Origin: Parachlamydiales bacterium
Lineage (GTDB): Bacteria > Chlamydiota > Chlamydiia > Chlamydiales > SM23-39
DNA: 6,508 bases
NCBI GenBank assembly: GCA_020058465.1
Contig: JAGVDZ010000140.1
Span: 1 to 6,508, forward strand
Direction of reading: 5' to 3'
Shown one piece after another: positions 1 to 6,427 of this stretch; positions within the stretch are counted from its first letter, which is position 1; every line of letters starts with the position of its first letter. Position numbers and translations under genes: made by a program. The notes below the pieces were generated by a model, which saw only the letters and a program-made list of their open reading frames with translations, had not been told where the DNA came from and did not search any database.

Positions 1-2
1 AT

Positions 3-428
3 GAGGTTCGTCAATTACCTTGGTCGGCTTCTATTGAAAAAGGACTCCTCGAATCGCTTCGTCTCGCAGTTTGGGGAGAGCATGGGGGGGCTCATCCCTC
101 TAAAATACGTTCGTTGAAAGGGGATGTTAGAGAACGGTTTCTTTCTTTAAAGAATCAGATGATTGGAAAAACGAGCACGGCGGAGTGGATGTACGTTCCT
201 TATCCATACCCTTCATGTTTAGCTGAGCTCTATAAGCATGTGTGGTTTGGTGCGTTGGCCTATCCAGACAGTCGGATTTCATGGGCTGACCAAGAGGCAG
301 ACTTAGTTGTCGTGGTCTTGCTGCGCTTTGGCAATGCCGGTAAAGAAGCGGCTCCTTTGGCTTCAGAAATGATCCACGCTTGGCGAAAGATCCAGCAACG
401 CCACACACCCAGTCTGCAGGCTAGATGA
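3..428 (+). CDS. Class B penicillin-binding protein (PBP2-like), C-terminal fragment
   Basis: This is the 3' end of a transpeptidase that cross-links peptidoglycan in the periplasm. The frame is open from the left edge with no stop, so the gene starts outside the window; about 141 codons are present. A TTG at 114 is not a credible start, because family-like sequence continues upstream of it. The visible landmark is GKTSTAE (codons at 165-185), which sits where class B PBPs carry the third active-site motif KTG(T). It is followed by the typical beta-strand and end region: HVWFGALAYPD, then ADLVVVVLLRFG, GKEAAPLASEMI and a closing HAWRK helix. The SxxK serine and SxN motifs would lie upstream and cannot be seen. 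The third motif reads KTS rather than KTG. The wording resembles chlamydial PBP2 as I remember it; PBP3/FtsI is the alternative. The stop TGA overlaps the end of the convergent methyltransferase gene. Confidence 0.85.
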   Translation, partial: EVRQLPWSASIEKGLLESLRLAVWGEHGGAHPSKIRSLKGDVRERFLSLKNQMIGKTSTAEWMYVPYPYPSCLAELYKHVWFGALAYPDSRISWADQEADLVVVVLLRFGNAGKEAAPLASEMIHAWRKIQQRHTPSLQAR

Positions 429-1296
429 AGGAGCGATTTTTGGCGAGAATGATGCCTGCATCCCGTGTGTGAGTTCTGACTTTGACGATATCAAATCCAG
501 CCCCTTTGAGGGTGTCGATCGCTTTATTCTGGATGTTGATCGAAAAATCATATAAATCGAACGAGTGATCAGGACTGATCCTATGATACTCGACGCTGAT
601 ATAGTGGATGTGCTTTAGCGTTTCTAAATCTCGTAAGATGATCCACTCCGATCCTTCACAATCCATCTTCAGAAGATCGATTCTCCCTCCCAAGCGGGCC
701 GCCACCTCCTTCAGAGGAACAATAGGAATCGTCCCTTCTTTGGTAAAATCGACAACGGCAACGGAGTTGCTGCCATTGCTTTGGTTGGGTCTGGTATCGA
801 GAGAAAATGAACCGGTAGTGAGACCGACACCTTCCATAAATAGTTTAGCGCCAGCATCATAAGCATGTAAAGCGAGGGTTTCTCGAAGGAATGGATTGAC
901 TTCGTAGCAATGGATGGTGGCATTTGGAAACTCGCCACGGGCAGCGATAGCAAAGGTCCCGACATTGGCTCCAATATCGACAATCTTGATGTGTTGATTT
1001 CGGGGCCACTCGATGGATTCTAGTTGGTAGGCGTCATCAAAAATGGACTCGATAATAAAGCACTTAGACTCCTTCAAGAAAGCGACGTTTTTGGGGCCGC
1101 CATTGATATTTAACTTGTCGAGCTTTGACGCTCCGTCTGGGAGCTTAAGGAAGTCTTTGAGTTGTTTTCCTTTTAGACCTAGCCTCCGAGCACGGCGAGC
1201 CCACGGAAGCGACACGCCTGCCCGGAGGGCGAGGACGAGGTTGACACATGGATCGGGGACTACTTTTTTTAACACATTTCTGAGAAGGGACATCAT
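421..1296 (-). CDS. FkbM-family SAM-dependent methyltransferase
   Basis: A 291-residue protein of the FkbM methyltransferase family, which mostly O-methylates sugars or small molecules using S-adenosylmethionine. The SAM-binding motif I is VDIGANVGTF at residues 106-115, followed by an acidic residue in HCYEVNP (129-135) that would contact the SAM ribose. The family hallmark DLLKMDCEGSEW is at 207-218 and is followed by SVEYH (234-238). Residues 1-95 are a basic, less conserved N-terminal part with no signal peptide, so the enzyme should be cytosolic. The start is one of two adjacent ATG codons (1294-1296 and 1291-1293); a weak purine stretch (GAGA) lies upstream but no strong Shine-Dalgarno. 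The gene lies 118 bases downstream of the decarboxylase gene on the same strand and may be the last gene of the polysaccharide operon or have its own promoter. The substrate is unknown; methylation of the exported glycan is an inference from context. Confidence 0.88.
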   Translation of the reverse strand: MMSLLRNVLKKVVPDPCVNLVLALRAGVSLPWARRARRLGLKGKQLKDFLKLPDGASKLDKLNINGGPKNVAFLKESKCFIIESIFDDAYQLESIEWPRNQHIKIVDIGANVGTFAIAARGEFPNATIHCYEVNPFLRETLALHAYDAGAKLFMEGVGLTTGSFSLDTRPNQSNGSNSVAVVDFTKEGTIPIVPLKEVAARLGGRIDLLKMDCEGSEWIILRDLETLKHIHYISVEYHRISPDHSFDLYDFSINIQNKAIDTLKGAGFDIVKVRTHTRDAGIILAKNRSFI

Positions 1297-1394
1297 TCTG
1301 AATCTCTATGCTATGAGCGAACCGACGGACCTTTTGCTAGAATTGACGGTTGTACACTTTTTCAGGGGTATTCGACAAGTATAATCGGGATGAT

Positions 1395-1458
1395 ATACAC
1401 AAATGAATTCCAAGCTACCTCCTTGTCAAATTTCCAAATTTTGAATTCATTTGTGTAT
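1395..1458. repeat. Perfect 16-base inverted repeat with 32-base loop
   Basis: The left arm ATACACAAATGAATTC (1395-1410) is the exact reverse complement of the right arm (1443-1458). The 32-base loop (1411-1442) contains, on the minus strand, TTTGACAAGGAGGTAG. This places a full-strength AAGGAGG and the stop codon of the decarboxylase gene in the loop. The right arm codes for the last residues of the decarboxylase; the left arm is intergenic. The stem is AT-rich and no T-run follows it in the minus-strand direction, so it does not look like a textbook intrinsic terminator. It could act as an mRNA 3' stem-loop, a site for a DNA-binding protein, or be a scar of a small duplication/inversion. 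Confidence 0.8.
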
Positions 1459-2434
1459 CTTGTGGAATAGCTGTGTGTAGGAGGTTTTGAAAGTAGGTGA
1501 TTGTTTTTGTGAGTCCCTCTTGAAGGGATGTTTGAGGTGACCATTGAAGGAGGTCTTGAGCTTTTTGTATATCGGGACGACGTTGGCGAGGATCGTCAGT
1601 GGGGAGAGGCTTAAATGATAGCAACGACGAAGATTGAGTAAGGGACAACGTCAGTTTGGCTAGTTCTAAAATAGAATATTCTGAAGGGTTGCCGAGATTT
1701 AAAGGACCCGGCGTTAGACCTTTAAAGTGGATAAAACGGACAATGCCATCGATGAGATCATCGACGTAGCAAAAAGAACGGGTCTGTTCGCCACGACCGT
1801 AGAGGGTTAGAGGTTGGCCTCGAAGAGCCTGGAGAATGAAATTGGATACGACCCGGCCATCTTGCGCGTCCATACGAGGCCCATATGTATTGAAAATGCG
1901 GATCACCTTGATGGGTAGATGGTAGGCTCTCAGGTAGTCAAAAAAAAGGGATTCAGCAGCTCGCTTGCCTTCGTCATAGCATGAACGGGGTCCGACAGAG
2001 TTGACATGGCCCCAGTAGGTTTCTTTTTGGGGGTGTTCCAGGGGATCGCCATAGACTTCACTGGTGGAGGCTTGCAGGATTGGGATCGTCCGGTCTCTGG
2101 CTAGTTCTAGAAGGTGGTAAGCGCCAAATACGCTCGTCTTCCAGGTTTGGATGGGGTCTTTCTGGTAGTGGGCTGGGGAGGCAGGACAAGCTAAATTCAA
2201 GATAAGATCCAGCTTGGGCAGAGGAGGCAGTGGCTTAGCAATATCGGCTTCAATGAAATCGAGCTGAGATTCACCCTGTAAGGGAGTAAGATTACTCAAA
2301 GAGCCTGTAGAGAGATTGTCGAGGCAGATGATGCGGTGGTTGAGTTTCAAGAGCGCCTCAGCTAGGTGAGATCCGAGAAAGCCTGCGCCCCCGGGAATAA
2401 GGATGGTTCTCGTGCAGGGTTGTTCATCTTGCAT
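1415..2434 (-). CDS. uxs: UDP-glucuronate decarboxylase (UDP-xylose synthase), SDR family
   Basis: This enzyme converts UDP-glucuronate to UDP-xylose in the cytosol by NAD-dependent oxidation at C4, decarboxylation and reduction. Numbered from the ATG at 2434 (339 residues), the NAD-binding GGAGFLG is at 15-21 and the ribose-binding aspartate is in CLDN (about 39). NLACPASPAHYQ starts at 80, TSEVYGDP at 124, and the catalytic Tyr/Lys pair is YDEGK (153-157). RIFNTYGPRM, DGRVVSNF and RSFCYVDDL follow. The combination of NLACPASP, HPQKE and SCYDEGKR is characteristic of UDP-xylose synthases rather than of dTDP-glucose dehydratases or GalE epimerases. An in-frame TTG at 2440 would add two residues; neither start has a clear Shine-Dalgarno, so translation may be coupled to the gene upstream, whose stop lies 15 bases before the ATG. 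The last 20 or so residues extend past the usual family end and are encoded by the inverted-repeat region. Confidence 0.93.
   Translation of the reverse strand: MQDEQPCTRTILIPGGAGFLGSHLAEALLKLNHRIICLDNLSTGSLSNLTPLQGESQLDFIEADIAKPLPPLPKLDLILNLACPASPAHYQKDPIQTWKTSVFGAYHLLELARDRTIPILQASTSEVYGDPLEHPQKETYWGHVNSVGPRSCYDEGKRAAESLFFDYLRAYHLPIKVIRIFNTYGPRMDAQDGRVVSNFILQALRGQPLTLYGRGEQTRSFCYVDDLIDGIVRFIHFKGLTPGPLNLGNPSEYSILELAKLTLSLTQSSSLLSFKPLPTDDPRQRRPDIQKAQDLLQWSPQTSLQEGLTKTITYFQNLLHTAIPQDTQMNSKFGNLTRR
1418..1437 (-). repeat. Copy 1 of a Shine-Dalgarno-containing direct repeat
   Basis: On the minus strand this reads TTGGAAATTTGACAAGGAGG. It matches the leader of the exporter gene (6396-6416) at 20 positions with a single one-base gap. 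In this copy the motif forms the end of the decarboxylase reading frame, up to the two bases before its stop codon, and sits in the loop of the inverted repeat. In the other copy it is the ribosome binding site of the exporter gene. Two matches of this length so close to either end of the operon may be meaningful, but chance similarity between two ribosome-binding-site-like stretches is not excluded. Confidence 0.6.
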
Positions 2435-2449
2435 GGGCAATGAGGTGTT

Positions 2450-5290
2450 TCAAGGTGAATAAAGCAACGTGTGCAGGCGCCAGCCACGGTCCAGACAACC
2501 CCACTTTGCCCACTCTACCAGATCACTTGCTTTTTCTTCCTGCAGTGTCAAAATGACCTGGTCTGAAAAGAGAGATGTCACCTTGGCAGCTGGATCTTGA
2601 ATGTCGACTGCAAGCCACAGTAAGACGAGGGGGTAGGTGTGTTTTTGTTGGTGTATGAAATTTTGGAACAAAGGAGATTGTATCCACTCAGCTGCATAGG
2701 CGTGGTAGCCTCCTGACGGGAGGTGGTCGTAATGAGGGAAGTGCTGGATCCAAGGAGTGGGTTCTCTGGAGCTAGATAGCGCTTGGAGAAGACCTTCGGG
2801 TGAGGCCTTGGCTATCCAGGGGGTGAGAGGGAGGTCAATGATGAGGGGACGAGTCCCAGTTTGACCGATCTGGTGGGCCAGTGATTTTCCAAAGTGAGGA
2901 GCTCTGCCACCAATGACAGAAATGACTCTGCCGGGCAGCTGAGGCCCCGATTTTATAAACAAAGACAAGGTACGGAGGACTTCGATGTTGTCGGGTGCAA
3001 GTTCATCTATTTCACATTGGGAAGAAAGGGGACCTGCAATGGGATAATTGATAGCTTTGAGAAGGTCGACGGAGACAGGAAAGCCTTGGATGACCTGACG
3101 TAGGACTAAGTACAAGGCGGCAAGCGAGGTGGCCAGCATAGCTCCTAAAAGGGCTCGAGCAAGGTAGTTGGGTTTGTTAGGTAACAAGGGAACGGCTGCC
3201 AAATCAAGAGCCTTTGATTCGATGTGATGCATATGGTAGGCGATGGTTTTTGACTCGACTAGTTCCGAAATACCAGCCATCATCTTTGTGGCCATCTCAG
3301 TCTGCAGTTTGCACCATTTTTCAGACCTCCACTTGTCGGCAAGTGAAGCAAAGGACTCTCTTAAGAGGTTCATTTGTTGCTCTAAGAGGGCATGTTCTTG
3401 TTCAAGGACAATGCGTTCTGATTGGACAAGGTTTTTTAGTTCTTCTTGAAGGGCTAAGAGTTTTCGGTTGATACTATCGAGTCCAGCTGCTTGCAGAGCT
3501 TGGATTTTTTCTTTCAACAAATGTTGGGTGATAAGCTCGACACGCAGCATCTGTTCGATATGCTCTTTCAGCACCCCTTTTTGCCATAAAAGCTCCTCCT
3601 TCCAGCGTTGTTGTTCTTTACTTGTTCGATGTTTTTCATCTTGGAGCTGCAGGGCGAGTTGAGATGCCCTTTGGATGAGGTTTTGGCTGATAGGGTCACT
3701 CAAGAGGCTGCCGATAGAAGTCAGGGGAAAATCAGGATCTTGGATTTTGAGTTTGAATTCTTCATACGAACGAGAAAGTGTCTCTGAAGCGTCCATCTGT
3801 TCTTGATAATGGACAAAAAGGGCTCTGGCAGTCTCAAGATCGAGGTTCTCTAAAGTGGAGTGGGGGTGGGTTTGATCGATAAGGCGTTCTTGATGCAGCT
3901 TTTCTTGAAGTAGCAAGAGGCGCATCTTTTCTTGTAAATAGTTCAGGGCGTCGGGCTGTGACAATTGACTGAGATTCAAGATGAAGCGAGGATCATCAAA
4001 CCGGCTTTTGAGGTGTGTTGCTTCGGGTAATTCTTGAGGGATATGCGTGGCTAGAAATGTAATGAGTTGATGGAGTGTCTCTTTAGTCTGGTTTAGCTGT
4101 TCAATGTTGACAGATGCGCCGTAGAGATCTTCAGGGGCTAGGGTAGATCGATGCATAGAAAGCTCCATCAGATCTTTTTGTTGTTGCAAGTGTCCTATGG
4201 CGCTGAAGATGTTGGTGAATTGAGATGAGAAATTCCCTTCACCTAGAGAAAATGGCTGAGGATTTTGTAGATCGAATGTATCGAGACGAAGGAGTTCAGC
4301 TTGGATCTTTCTTTGGGTCTCTTTGAGAACTTGGTAGGGAGCTAAGAGCTCGCCAGCTTGGGTCTCCACGAGTAGGAGCCCTTCTTGAGACAAGTTGTGT
4401 TTGAGGTGGTCAACATGGGCGTCGAGAGCAGCTCGCATGCCGTTAAGAAGCTCTTGTTGTTTGGACTTTAGATAGGTAAGTTGTTGTGTGACGGTGTAAT
4501 CGTAGGATCGTTTTAGGTACTGTTGATAATGAAAGATGAGTTGGTTGACGATCTCCGATGCCAAGTGACGATCTCTGTGTATGCAGCTAATGTCGCTGAT
4601 GGATGGGTTGGCTTTTTGTGGTGATATAATAAGTTGAGAACGAGTAGTTTGTATAGTTAAAAGCCAGGGTTGAATCGTGATGGCAAAGGCACTTTTCGGG
4701 TGACAAGGAGGTATATGGGTAATGGTGAGTTGGACAGGGCCGATGTTTAAAGGTACCCCGACGGCTCCTTGCACTGCATCTCCTGTAGCATCAGTGACAG
4801 TGAATGAGGACGGTTGATTGACCTGGAGGGTAAGTCCATAGGGGACTTCTCCTTCATACTTTAGATGGCGAATTTGGATTTGCTTGATATCCTGAAGTCG
4901 ATGGCCCCGAATACATGTCCAGTGTTCCCAGATATTGCGCATAAGGCGGACCAAGAGGTGGGATCCAGCTACGTTCGCTTGGAGGCCGAGTTCTTCAATG
5001 AGGGGACGCAAGACTGCAGATGACTTCATCCCTATGATGGCTTCAGATGGGGAGGAGGCACTTCCAACCCCCACAAAAAGCTCTTTAAGAAGGTTGCCTG
5101 AAGAGTTGGACTCAATGGCTTCCTTAAAGGTAGCTGATGCTTTGTATTTGGGAGATTTGACAAAGCTGTAGCTGAATAAAAAAAAGGCGCCGAGAAGGGC
5201 GGCTATCTTCAGCTTACGTTGGTGACGACGGAAGAGGGCAACCAGATCGGATCGAGTGAACACCCGTTCTTCTAAAAGGTCAAATTTCAT
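2450..5290 (-). CDS. Wzc/Wzz-like polysaccharide co-polymerase with degenerate tyrosine-kinase domain
   Basis: A 946-residue inner-membrane protein that should control chain length and export with the Wza-like partner. A short cytosolic N-terminus precedes TM1 (about residues 27-45). A periplasmic part of about 660 residues follows, with a Wzz-type beginning (YKASATFKE) and a long helical, Gln/Glu/Leu-rich coiled-coil stretch (about 545-680). The proline-rich PLLPNKPNYL (701-710) leads into TM2 (about 710-733), as in the Wzz family. The cytosolic domain keeps a linker with ExxR (770-773) and a Walker A-like GGRAPHFGKS (794-803). Its Walker A' reads LIIDLPL, where bacterial tyrosine kinases have DxD. 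The Walker B aspartate position reads YPLVLLWLAV (886-895), with Trp892 where Asp is expected. The C-terminus has only one tyrosine (YSP) and no tyrosine cluster. E. coli Wzc is about 720 residues, so this protein is long, mainly in the periplasmic part. Its ATG overlaps the exporter stop by four bases, suggesting translational coupling. Confidence 0.88.
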   Translation of the reverse strand: MKFDLLEERVFTRSDLVALFRRHQRKLKIAALLGAFFLFSYSFVKSPKYKASATFKEAIESNSSGNLLKELFVGVGSASSPSEAIIGMKSSAVLRPLIEELGLQANVAGSHLLVRLMRNIWEHWTCIRGHRLQDIKQIQIRHLKYEGEVPYGLTLQVNQPSSFTVTDATGDAVQGAVGVPLNIGPVQLTITHIPPCHPKSAFAITIQPWLLTIQTTRSQLIISPQKANPSISDISCIHRDRHLASEIVNQLIFHYQQYLKRSYDYTVTQQLTYLKSKQQELLNGMRAALDAHVDHLKHNLSQEGLLLVETQAGELLAPYQVLKETQRKIQAELLRLDTFDLQNPQPFSLGEGNFSSQFTNIFSAIGHLQQQKDLMELSMHRSTLAPEDLYGASVNIEQLNQTKETLHQLITFLATHIPQELPEATHLKSRFDDPRFILNLSQLSQPDALNYLQEKMRLLLLQEKLHQERLIDQTHPHSTLENLDLETARALFVHYQEQMDASETLSRSYEEFKLKIQDPDFPLTSIGSLLSDPISQNLIQRASQLALQLQDEKHRTSKEQQRWKEELLWQKGVLKEHIEQMLRVELITQHLLKEKIQALQAAGLDSINRKLLALQEELKNLVQSERIVLEQEHALLEQQMNLLRESFASLADKWRSEKWCKLQTEMATKMMAGISELVESKTIAYHMHHIESKALDLAAVPLLPNKPNYLARALLGAMLATSLAALYLVLRQVIQGFPVSVDLLKAINYPIAGPLSSQCEIDELAPDNIEVLRTLSLFIKSGPQLPGRVISVIGGRAPHFGKSLAHQIGQTGTRPLIIDLPLTPWIAKASPEGLLQALSSSREPTPWIQHFPHYDHLPSGGYHAYAAEWIQSPLFQNFIHQQKHTYPLVLLWLAVDIQDPAAKVTSLFSDQVILTLQEEKASDLVEWAKWGCLDRGWRLHTLLYSP

Positions 5291-6387
5291 GGGATGAGGA
5301 TCCCTAGAGTCTGTACTTTTTGAGTCACTATATCGAGTCCTGTGAAGCTAGGGAGCAGTTGGGAGATGAAACGATTCCATTCTGTGATGGGTTTTGCAGC
5401 TACGTAGACAATATCGCCAGGCATCAAAAGGAGACTCTCATTCGGAAGATGGATGACATGCTCCCAAGACAAAGTATAAATCTTGGGTTGAGCAATGTTG
5501 CCACGGATGATTTGGATGTAGGAACGATCCCCTGTATACGGGATCCCCCCCGCTTGGGCAAGAGCTTCTCTCAAAGAGAGAAAGCCGGAAGGAAGGTTGA
5601 TGACCCTTTCATGGGCTACTTCTCCCATCACCATTAAAGTGGCCGCTGATGGCTCTGCAATATAAATCTTATCGCAGCCTTGCATGACGATATTTTGACT
5701 CATATCGCCTTCTTTCAAGAGACGATTTAAATCAAGAGGGAGAAGTTGGCGATCCCGAATGACGTAACTTTTGAACAAGTTGGCCTCGACAGGGACCCTT
5801 GCTTTTGACAGCACATCGAAAAGGCGCACCTTACCGTCAACTGGGATGCTGGCAACGGCTACGAGACCGGCCAGTTCTACTTTACGAGTAATGCGGTCGC
5901 GATAGGATAGAAACACCTCTGTATCCGAAAGCTCCTCTTCATAGGCCTGTTCGATCTTTAAGCGGGCGTCTTCTAAAGAAAGTCCCTGAATCCAGATGGG
6001 CTTTAAATCGGGGAGATAGAGAGAACTTCGTGTGACGCGAAAGCCGATTGTAGAGCTAATTTGATGGATGGCGCTTGCGATATCGGGACGCCTTGGATTG
6101 TAGAGGAAGATTTGCAGGATGTCGTCTTCTTGGATCGTATCAGGATATTCTTCAAGGAGAGAAGAGTCGAGGGAGTCTTGAGGCTTGCCTTCGAGTTCCA
6201 AAATGGACAGTTTTCCCTCTCGAATTTTATAGGAATCAATGACGAATTCATCAGCTCCGAAAAGATCTTTGCCCATGTAAGAAGAGCCACAGCTTGTGAG
6301 AAGGCTTGCTAGGAGGAGCCAACATAGTTGCATCAACGTCGATGTTCCACGGGCCCTCAGTTGGTGAGGCTTGGTTTGAGTCAACAT
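5287..6387 (-). CDS. wza: Wza-like outer-membrane polysaccharide export lipoprotein
   Basis: A 366-residue exporter thought to form the outer-membrane and periplasmic channel for a capsule or exopolysaccharide. The N-terminus is a lipoprotein signal peptide: a basic segment, a hydrophobic stretch (about 19-30) and the lipobox LTSC with Cys33 as the lipidated residue. The Poly_export domain spans about 81-163 (YPDTIQEDDILQIFLYNP at its start). Two SLBB-like ligand-binding domains follow at about 168-245 and 250-330, the second containing VMGEVAHE and LMPGDIVYVA. The end PITEWNRFISQLLPS (333-347) matches the amphipathic C-terminal segment that in Wza forms the membrane-spanning helix. The first ATG is chosen because AAGGAGG lies 8 bases upstream; Met19 would leave a 14-residue signal peptide and is a weaker alternative. 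The gene is first in the apparent operon, and its ribosome binding site can be sequestered in a hairpin (6394-6427). Confidence 0.92.
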   Translation of the reverse strand: MLTQTKPHQLRARGTSTLMQLCWLLLASLLTSCGSSYMGKDLFGADEFVIDSYKIREGKLSILELEGKPQDSLDSSLLEEYPDTIQEDDILQIFLYNPRRPDIASAIHQISSTIGFRVTRSSLYLPDLKPIWIQGLSLEDARLKIEQAYEEELSDTEVFLSYRDRITRKVELAGLVAVASIPVDGKVRLFDVLSKARVPVEANLFKSYVIRDRQLLPLDLNRLLKEGDMSQNIVMQGCDKIYIAEPSAATLMVMGEVAHERVINLPSGFLSLREALAQAGGIPYTGDRSYIQIIRGNIAQPKIYTLSWEHVIHLPNESLLLMPGDIVYVAAKPITEWNRFISQLLPSFTGLDIVTQKVQTLGILIP

Positions 6388-6393
6388 GTCGAA

Positions 6394-6427
6394 CTCCTCC
6401 TTGTCAAACTTTCCAACAAAGGAGGAG
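6394..6427 (-). promoter_or_regulatory. Hairpin that sequesters the exporter's ribosome binding site
   Basis: The minus-strand leader contains CTCCTCCTT (6427-6419) and, 16 bases later, AAGGAGGAG (6402-6394), an exact 9-base inverted repeat. The second arm is the Shine-Dalgarno of the Wza-like gene, 8 bases before its ATG. An alternative pairing leaves one bulged base and adds TTGT/ACAA, giving 11 pairs and an 11-base loop. In mRNA this would mask the ribosome binding site. The pairing is seen directly; a role in translational control (temperature, protein or small-RNA dependent) is inference. Confidence 0.55.
6396..6416 (-). repeat. Copy 2 of a Shine-Dalgarno-containing direct repeat
   Basis: On the minus strand this reads TTGGAAAGTTTGACAAGGAGG, immediately before the exporter start. 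It matches 1418-1437 except for one extra base. It lies within the sequestering hairpin and supplies its loop and the Shine-Dalgarno arm. TTGACA is embedded in it but is too close to the start codon to serve as the -35 box of this gene. Confidence 0.6.

Noticed and set aside
1381..1430. Minus-strand promoter for the methyltransferase (TTGACA at 1428-1423, TATACT near 1384)
   Set aside because: The spacing between the two boxes is far beyond 16-19 bases and no other partner hexamer fits well, so I do not call a promoter.
1395..1458. Inverted repeat as terminal repeats of an insertion sequence or as a rho-independent terminator
   Set aside because: There is no room for a transposase in the 32-base loop, and the AT-rich stem lacks a downstream T-run.
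1362..1544. 60-residue minus-strand frame overlapping the end of the decarboxylase gene
   Set aside because: Most of it lies in another frame of the well-supported decarboxylase, and its start has no ribosome binding site; the downstream part is only the shared intergenic sequence.
4935..5171. Plus-strand frames opposite the Wzc-like gene, such as this 78-residue one
   Set aside because: They are antisense shadows of a long, clearly family-like coding sequence and resemble no known protein.
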